Shown here: positions 4,963 through 9,237 of the stretch, piece by piece
Position numbering within the stretch: position 1 is the first letter of the stretch
Layout: the number at the start of each line of letters is the position of its first letter
Assembly (NCBI GenBank): GCA_015295885.1
Contig: DVEE01000104.1
Coordinates: forward strand, 1 to 9,237
From: Leptolyngbyaceae cyanobacterium M65_K2018_010
GTDB taxonomy: Bacteria; Cyanobacteriota; Cyanobacteriia; Phormidesmidales; Phormidesmidaceae
DNA: 9,237 nt
Reading direction: 5' to 3'
The notes under the pieces: generated by a model
The model's input: the letters and a program-made list of their open reading frames with translations, nothing else
Told to the model about the DNA's origin: nothing
The model's database searches: none
Program-made: the position numbers and the translations under genes

Positions 4963-6594
4963 ATGGATTTACAAGAATTAAGAGAAATCGCCCGCGAAGA
5001 AAAGGCTCGCCAAAAGCCGGTCCGGGTTCACTGCTGCACCTCAACGGGGTGTCGGGCCGCCGATGCCATGGGCATCTATGGCAATCTTCAGGCAGCCGTC
5101 AAGGAGCATCACCTGGAGGACCGGGTTGAAGTGATTGGAGTGGGCTGCATGGGCTTTTGTGGCCGCGGTCCTCTTGTTCAGATTGACCCCGATGACTTGC
5201 TCTACGAAGAGGTAGTGCCGGATCAAGCCACTAGCATCATTGAGGCCATGAACGGCGGAACGGCCCAGCCTATACTAGGGGACTCCCAGCATCCCTTTTT
5301 TGCCCGGCAAACCCGGGTGGTGCGGGAGTATAGCGGCAAAATTGATCCGGAGCGCATCGAAGAATATATTGCCGTAGGCGGTTACGAATCCCTGCACAAG
5401 GCGATCTATGAAATGACCCCGGCGGCGGTGGTGGAGCAGATCTCCAAGAGCGGTCTGCGGGGTCGGGGCGGCGGCGGCTACCCCACGGGCCTGAAGTGGG
5501 CCACAGTAGCAAAAATGCCAGGGGATCAGAAATACATCATCTGCAATGGGGATGAGGGGGATCCCGGAGCCTTTATGGATCGCAGTATTTTGGAGAGCGA
5601 TCCCCATCTAGTTCTAGAGGGAATGGCGATCGCCGGTTACGCGGTGGGGGCCAACCATGGCTACATCTATGTGCGGGCCGAGTACCCCCTGGCGATCGCC
5701 CGTTTGCAAAAGGGCATTCAACAGGCTAAAAAGTACGGCCTCCTGGGCAGCCAGATCTTCGATTCCCCCTTTGACTTCAAGATCGATATTCGGATTGGGG
5801 CGGGCGCCTTTGTCTGCGGGGAAGAAACGGCCCTAATTCAATCCATCGAGGGCGGGCGCGGCAATCCCGTCCCCCGACCACCCTACCCGGCGGAAAAGGG
5901 GCTGTATGAATGTCCGACTCTGATTAACAATGTCGAAACCCTGGCCAATATTACGGCGATCATTCGGAACGGAGCTGACTGGTACGCCAGCATCGGCACC
6001 GAGAACAGTAAGGGCACCAAAATCTTTGCCCTCACTGGCAAAATCCGTAACAACGGCCTAATCGAAGTGCCCATGGGCATTACCCTGCGGGAAATTGTGG
6101 AAGATATGGGCGGCGGCGTGCCCGATGGGGAGGTGAAGGCAGTGCAGACCGGCGGCCCCTCGGGGGGCTGTATCCCCAAATCCATGCTGGATACGCCAGT
6201 CGATTACGATTCCCTGCGCCAGGTAGGCTCCATGATGGGATCCGGCGGCATGGTGGTGATGGACGACTCCACCAGCATGGTCGGCATTGCCCAGTTCTAC
6301 ATGGAATTTTGCCGGGGGGAAACCTGCGGCAAGTGTGTGCCCTGCCGCACGGGCACGGTGCAGCTCTACGCTATGCTCTCCAAAATCCTCAAACGCCAGG
6401 CCACCCGCGACGACCTGGCCAAGATGGAAGCCCTCTGCGAAATGGTCCGCGATACCAGCCTCTGTGGCCTGGGCCAAACCGCCCCCAACCCAGTGCTCAG
6501 TACCCTCAAATACTTCCGGGAAGAGTACGAGGCACTCCTGGTCGAACCAGAATACCTGAACGGCCAAGCCGCTCTCCACGGGGTAAGCGCATGA
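4963..6594 (+). CDS. hoxF: Bidirectional [NiFe]-hydrogenase diaphorase subunit HoxF (FMN, NAD(P)H-binding)
   Basis: The product is 543 residues, near the usual HoxF length. It carries an N-terminal thioredoxin-like [2Fe-2S] domain (Cys25, Cys30, Cys62, Cys66) fused to a NuoF-like core. The core shows GLRGRGGGGYPTGLKW (164-179) for FMN/NADH, CNGDEGDPGAFMDR (194-207), GAGAFVCGEETALIQSIEG (279-297), and the [4Fe-4S] ligands Cys455, Cys458, Cys461 (CGKCVPC) with Cys501 (CGLGQTAPNP). HoxF is where NAD(P)H is oxidised or NAD(P)+ reduced. A good Shine-Dalgarno (AGGAGA, 4951-4956) sits 6 bases before the ATG. Two HIP1 octamers lie within it. Long open frames on the other strand (for example 6058-6861) are shadows, since they run through both this gene and the next. 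All expected ligands are intact. Confidence 0.98.
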   Translation: MDLQELREIAREEKARQKPVRVHCCTSTGCRAADAMGIYGNLQAAVKEHHLEDRVEVIGVGCMGFCGRGPLVQIDPDDLLYEEVVPDQATSIIEAMNGGTAQPILGDSQHPFFARQTRVVREYSGKIDPERIEEYIAVGGYESLHKAIYEMTPAAVVEQISKSGLRGRGGGGYPTGLKWATVAKMPGDQKYIICNGDEGDPGAFMDRSILESDPHLVLEGMAIAGYAVGANHGYIYVRAEYPLAIARLQKGIQQAKKYGLLGSQIFDSPFDFKIDIRIGAGAFVCGEETALIQSIEGGRGNPVPRPPYPAEKGLYECPTLINNVETLANITAIIRNGADWYASIGTENSKGTKIFALTGKIRNNGLIEVPMGITLREIVEDMGGGVPDGEVKAVQTGGPSGGCIPKSMLDTPVDYDSLRQVGSMMGSGGMVVMDDSTSMVGIAQFYMEFCRGETCGKCVPCRTGTVQLYAMLSKILKRQATRDDLAKMEALCEMVRDTSLCGLGQTAPNPVLSTLKYFREEYEALLVEPEYLNGQAALHGVSA

Positions 6595-6625
6595 TGGTAC
6601 TAGAAGCCAGGGTGCTCGGGGGCCT

Positions 6626-6631
6626 AGGAGG
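6626..6631 (+). promoter_or_regulatory. Strong Shine-Dalgarno of the MDR gene
   Basis: A perfect AGGAGG sits 5 bases before the ATG at 6637. It is the strongest ribosome binding site in the window and fixes this start, implying that the inserted oxidoreductase is well translated compared with its neighbours. Confidence 0.8.
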
Positions 6632-6636
6632 TCAAG

Positions 6637-7692
6637 ATGCCCACCTATAGACGTGTAGTCATTACCCAGCACGGCAGTCCCGAAGTCCTGCAACTGGTGG
6701 AAGAGGCCGAACTGCCCTATCCTGGGCCCGACCAAGTACTCCTGCGGGTGCTGGCCGTGGGGGCCGCCTACACCGATGTGCTGATTCGAGAGGGGATGTA
6801 CCCCGGCATTCCCAAGCCGCCCTTTTCCCCAGGCTATGAGGTGGTCGGCATCATTGAGCAATTAGGGGAACAGGTGACCGGCTTGGCCCTGGGGCAGCGG
6901 GTGGTGGCCCTCACCGTCACCGGGGGCTATAGCGAATACCTCTGTGTGGCCGCTCAGGAACTGGTGCCTGTGCCCGACGGGGTGGATGCCAACGAAGCCG
7001 CCTGCTTGGCGTTGCAGTATGTCACCGCCTATCAACTGATCCACCGCGTGGCCCACCTGCGGGCGGGGCAGCGGGTGTTAATTCATGGGGCCGGCGGCGG
7101 CGTGGGTACGGCCCTGCTGGAAATCGGGCAGATTTTGGGCCTGGACAGGTACGGCACGGCTTCCACGGCCAAGCAAGCCTTGGTGCAGCAATTGGGAGCC
7201 AGGCCCATTGATTACCAACAAGAAGACTTTGTCCAGCGCGTCCGTGAGTTGACCGGCAAGGGCGTTGATGCTGTCTTTGACGGTATTGGCGGGGGACACC
7301 TGTGGCAATCTTACCGAGCCTTGGCGAAGGGGGGGCAATTGGTCTGCTACGGCTTTTCCGCCGCCCTGCGCAGTGGTCAACGCCAGTGGGTCTTTTTGGC
7401 CACCTTTGCTCTCATGGCGCTACTCAAGCTGTGGCCCGATGGCAAACAGGTTTGGTTTTACAGCATTACCGGATTGAAGCAGCAACACCCCGACTGGTTT
7501 AAGCAGGATCTTGGCATGCTGCTGGACTGGTTGGCGGCAGGGCGTATCCGTCCGGTGATTGCCCAGCGGTTGCCCCTCCAGGAGGCCATGACGGCCCATC
7601 GGCTTTTGGATCAGGGCGCAGTGCCGGGGCAGTTGGTGTTGGTGTGTACTGGCGAAGGAGCTAAACCATGTCCGTCAAAACCCTCAAAATAG
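6637..7692 (+). CDS. Medium-chain dehydrogenase/reductase, quinone oxidoreductase-like
   Basis: The product is 351 residues. The N-terminal half is GroES-like (VVITQHGSPEVLQLVEE, 7-23; PGYEVVGIIEQLG, 65-77; GQRVVALTVTGGYSEY, 86-101). The C-terminal half is a Rossmann domain with the dinucleotide motif GAGGGVG (151-157), followed by YGTAS (172-176) and DAVFDGIGGGHLWQSYRAL (211-229). The cysteine and histidine ligands of zinc alcohol dehydrogenases are absent, so it belongs with the zinc-free quinone oxidoreductase/VAT-1-like group, which usually reduces quinones or enones with NADPH. It is not a hydrogenase subunit. It lies between hoxF (42-base gap) and hoxU, which it overlaps by 25 bases (7668-7692). 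Homologues normally end near GQLVLV; the tail CTGEGAKPCPSKPSK is partly read from hoxU sequence. Its substrate is unknown. A link to hydrogenase redox flow is inferred from position only. Confidence 0.88.
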   Translation: MPTYRRVVITQHGSPEVLQLVEEAELPYPGPDQVLLRVLAVGAAYTDVLIREGMYPGIPKPPFSPGYEVVGIIEQLGEQVTGLALGQRVVALTVTGGYSEYLCVAAQELVPVPDGVDANEAACLALQYVTAYQLIHRVAHLRAGQRVLIHGAGGGVGTALLEIGQILGLDRYGTASTAKQALVQQLGARPIDYQQEDFVQRVRELTGKGVDAVFDGIGGGHLWQSYRALAKGGQLVCYGFSAALRSGQRQWVFLATFALMALLKLWPDGKQVWFYSITGLKQQHPDWFKQDLGMLLDWLAAGRIRPVIAQRLPLQEAMTAHRLLDQGAVPGQLVLVCTGEGAKPCPSKPSK

Positions 7693-8384
7693 ACAACCAA
7701 GACATTGCCGTAGAGGCCGGCACCACCATTATGGAGGCCGCCAAGGAGGCTGGGGTCAGGATTCCCAAGCTCTGCCACCTAGAGGGGTTAACCCCGGTCG
7801 GGGCCTGTCGCCTTTGCTTGGTAGAGATTGAAGGCATGAATAAACTGTTGCCGTCCTGTGTCACCGAGGTATGGGAGGGCATGGTGATTCACACCCAAAC
7901 GCCGAAGCTGCAAGAGTATCGCCGCATGAATGTGGAGCTGATTTTTGCGGAAGGCAATCATGTCTGCTCCATCTGCGTCGCTAACGGCAACTGTGAATTG
8001 CAGGATGTGGCTGTCGAAGTCGGAATGGATCACAGCCGTTTTCCCTACCGTTTTCCCGATCGCCATGTGGATCTCTCCCACCCCCTGTTTGGCATTGACC
8101 ACAACCGCTGCATTCTCTGCACCCGCTGTGTACGGGTCTGTGATGAGGTGGAAGGAGCCCACGTCTGGGATGTCGCCCAGCGGGGAGCGGCCGCCTACAT
8201 CGTATCGGGCCTGAATCAGCCCTGGGGTGAGGTAGATGCCTGTACCTCCTGCGGTAAATGTGTGGATGCCTGCCCCACCGGCGCTATCTTCAAACAGGGT
8301 AGTACCACGGGCGAAAAAGACGCCGATGCGCCCAAGTTCGAATTCTTAACCGCCGCACGGGAGAAGCACCAATGGACAAGATAA
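7668..8384 (+). CDS. hoxU: Bidirectional [NiFe]-hydrogenase diaphorase subunit HoxU
   Basis: The product is 238 residues, typical of HoxU, which matches the N-terminal part of complex I NuoG. Four sets of Fe-S ligands are visible: [2Fe-2S] Cys36, Cys47, Cys50, Cys64; a His-Cys3 [4Fe-4S] set His98, Cys100, Cys103, Cys109; and two ferredoxin-type [4Fe-4S] sets with Cys148, 151, 154, 158 and Cys192, 195, 198, 202. It wires electrons from HoxF/HoxE to HoxY. The ATG at 7668 has AAGGAG (7655-7660) 7 bases upstream, inside the end of the MDR gene, which it overlaps by 25 bases. It overlaps hoxY by 13 bases. Translation is probably coupled in both junctions. All ligands are intact. Confidence 0.98.
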   Translation: MSVKTLKIDNQDIAVEAGTTIMEAAKEAGVRIPKLCHLEGLTPVGACRLCLVEIEGMNKLLPSCVTEVWEGMVIHTQTPKLQEYRRMNVELIFAEGNHVCSICVANGNCELQDVAVEVGMDHSRFPYRFPDRHVDLSHPLFGIDHNRCILCTRCVRVCDEVEGAHVWDVAQRGAAAYIVSGLNQPWGEVDACTSCGKCVDACPTGAIFKQGSTTGEKDADAPKFEFLTAAREKHQWTR

Positions 8385-8923
8385 GATTTGCCACGGTATG
8401 GCTAGCGGGTTGCTCCGGCTGCCACATGTCGTTTCTGGATTTGGATGAGTTTTTGATTGACCTGGCTGATCTAGTGGAGGTGGTCTATAGCCCGGTGGGC
8501 TGCGACCTGAAGGACTATCCCGACAACGTCGATGTGTGCCTGGTGGAAGGGGCGATCGCAAACGAAGACAACCTGGAGTTGATCTACAAGGTTCGTCGTA
8601 AAACCAAAACCCTGATTTCCTTTGGCGACTGTGCCGTGACGGCCAACGTGCCGGCCATGCGCAATATGCTGCGCAACAGTGCCGAGGGCGTCCTTAAGCG
8701 CGGCTACCTGGAGTTAGCGGATGCGAATCCCCAATTGCCCCACGCCCCTGGCATCGTGCCCGAACTCATCGATCGGGTCACCCCTATCCACGAACTGGTG
8801 CCCGTCGATATTTTCATGCCGGGCTGCCCTCCCTCCGCCGATCGCATTCGGGCTACCATTGAGCCGCTGCTACATGGGCAACAACCCCAGATGGCAGGTC
8901 GCGAGATGATTAAGTTCGGTTAG
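8372..8923 (+). CDS. hoxY: Bidirectional [NiFe]-hydrogenase small subunit HoxY
   Basis: The product is 183 residues, the expected short small subunit of group 3d hydrogenases with only the proximal [4Fe-4S] cluster. Ligands are visible as Cys14 and Cys17 (GCSGCH), Cys87 (SFGDCAV) and Cys152 (PGCPPS). It hands electrons between HoxU and the [NiFe] site in HoxH. It lacks the C-terminal cluster-binding region and the twin-arginine signal of uptake hydrogenases, so it is cytoplasmic. It starts inside hoxU (13-base overlap), with no strong Shine-Dalgarno of its own, so coupling to hoxU translation is likely. One HIP1 octamer lies within. Its partner hoxH is not in the window and should lie to the right. 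Confidence 0.98.
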   Translation: MDKIRFATVWLAGCSGCHMSFLDLDEFLIDLADLVEVVYSPVGCDLKDYPDNVDVCLVEGAIANEDNLELIYKVRRKTKTLISFGDCAVTANVPAMRNMLRNSAEGVLKRGYLELADANPQLPHAPGIVPELIDRVTPIHELVPVDIFMPGCPPSADRIRATIEPLLHGQQPQMAGREMIKFG

Positions 8924-8946
8924 TTCGATTTTGAGGAGTATCCACT

Positions 8947-9180
8947 ATGAGTGTTGACAGCCAAAAGTTTAACGACGAGCTGCAACAGGCCATTGACTAC
9001 GCCCACCAGGTGACGGCTGAGAAGGGCGAAACCTCTCCAGAAGCCGCCGCCGCCTGGGACGCCGTCGAAGAAATGCGGGCGGAAGTTTCTCACCAGCATC
9101 AAAAGCCCAAGCAATCGGGCTTTGACAAGTACCTGGAAGAAAACCCTGAGGCGATCGAAGGGTTAATGTACGACACCTAA
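8947..9180 (+). CDS. CP12-family protein without cysteines
   Basis: The product is 77 residues. It matches CP12, the small disordered linker that ties glyceraldehyde-3-phosphate dehydrogenase and phosphoribulokinase together in the dark. The core ETSPEAAAAWDAVEEMRAEVSHQ (28-50) and the tail FDKYLEENPEAIEGLMYDT (59-77) line up with canonical CP12 without gaps. However, the two N-terminal cysteines are replaced by Thr23 and Ala33, and the two C-terminal ones by Leu63 and Gly72, and there is no cysteine elsewhere. It therefore cannot form the disulphides by which CP12 senses redox state. A clear Shine-Dalgarno (GAGGAG, 8933-8938) lies 8 bases before the ATG. It follows hoxY by 23 bases. Synechocystis also has a small ORF (ssl2420) after hoxY, which may be its counterpart. 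Binding partner unknown; family call firm, function inferred. Confidence 0.82.
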   Translation: MSVDSQKFNDELQQAIDYAHQVTAEKGETSPEAAAAWDAVEEMRAEVSHQHQKPKQSGFDKYLEENPEAIEGLMYDT

Positions 9181-9237
9181 GGGGATAGGGGGGGGAATTG
9201 AGAGCGAGGGGGAGCGTATCTGAAGCCCCCCCACCCC
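9181..9237. repeat. G-tract/C-tract inverted repeat after the CP12-like gene
   Basis: Directly after the stop codon come G-runs of 4 (9181-9184), 8 (9188-9195) and 5 (9208-9212), then C-runs of 7 (9226-9232) and 4 (9234-9237) at the window edge. The outer GGGG/CCCC and inner G8/C7 runs can pair as a long imperfect stem of about 11 bp. The G-runs alone could also form a quadruplex. It lies between the CP12-like gene and the expected hoxH, so it may be a processing, attenuation or mRNA-stability element. It is cut by the window end. Confidence 0.4.

Noticed and set aside
6058..6861. 267-residue open frame on the minus strand
   Set aside because: It runs antisense through the end of hoxF and the start of the MDR gene, both strongly supported. 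GC-rich codon use keeps this frame open by chance.

Overview
This window comes from a cyanobacterium. It carries a bidirectional NAD-linked [NiFe]-hydrogenase (hox) operon, a Ycf37-like photosystem I assembly protein, a cyanobacterium-specific DUF1818 protein, a cyanobacterial-type short RNA polymerase omega subunit and a CP12-family protein. Five copies of the cyanobacterial HIP1 octamer GCGATCGC are present (451, 2317, 5626, 5692, 8552), all inside genes. The species cannot be named from this alone. There is no insertion sequence, CRISPR array, tRNA or rRNA in view.

Left part (1-3628). A leader with several hairpins precedes an unrecognised four-helix membrane protein (187-663, +). Converging on it from the right is a minus-strand gene string: rpmI (L35), rplT (L20), an orphan periplasmic solute-binding protein, and a ycf37-like TPR gene. 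The gaps are 81, 50 and 44 bases, so this is probably one transcription unit. Divergent from rpmI are rpoZ (start corrected to 2897) and a DUF1818 gene (start corrected to 3260).

Middle (3629-4341). This 713-base stretch has no convincing gene. Its left third is dense in perfect inverted repeats, including two interlocking 7-bp stems with pseudoknot topology and a compact multi-hairpin block with repeated words. Its right part is AT-rich and holds small hairpins upstream of hoxE. No promoter could be fixed with confidence.

Right part (4342-9237). The order is hoxE, hoxF, an MDR-family oxidoreductase, hoxU, hoxY, a CP12-like gene, then the window edge. HoxE, HoxF and HoxU form the NAD(P)H/ferredoxin-linked diaphorase with a chain of Fe-S clusters. 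HoxY is the small hydrogenase subunit with the cluster next to the active site. The large [NiFe] subunit hoxH is not here and is expected beyond the right edge. MDR/hoxU and hoxU/hoxY overlap (25 and 13 bases), which suggests translational coupling.

The most interesting point is the small gene after hoxY. It keeps the CP12 core (AWDAVEE and the surrounding helix) and the CP12-like C-terminus, but all four positions that carry redox cysteines in canonical CP12 are other residues; the protein has no cysteine at all. A redox-blind CP12 paralogue inside a hydrogenase operon suggests, as inference, a link between hydrogenase and Calvin-cycle enzymes or use of the CP12 fold as a Hox-specific partner.
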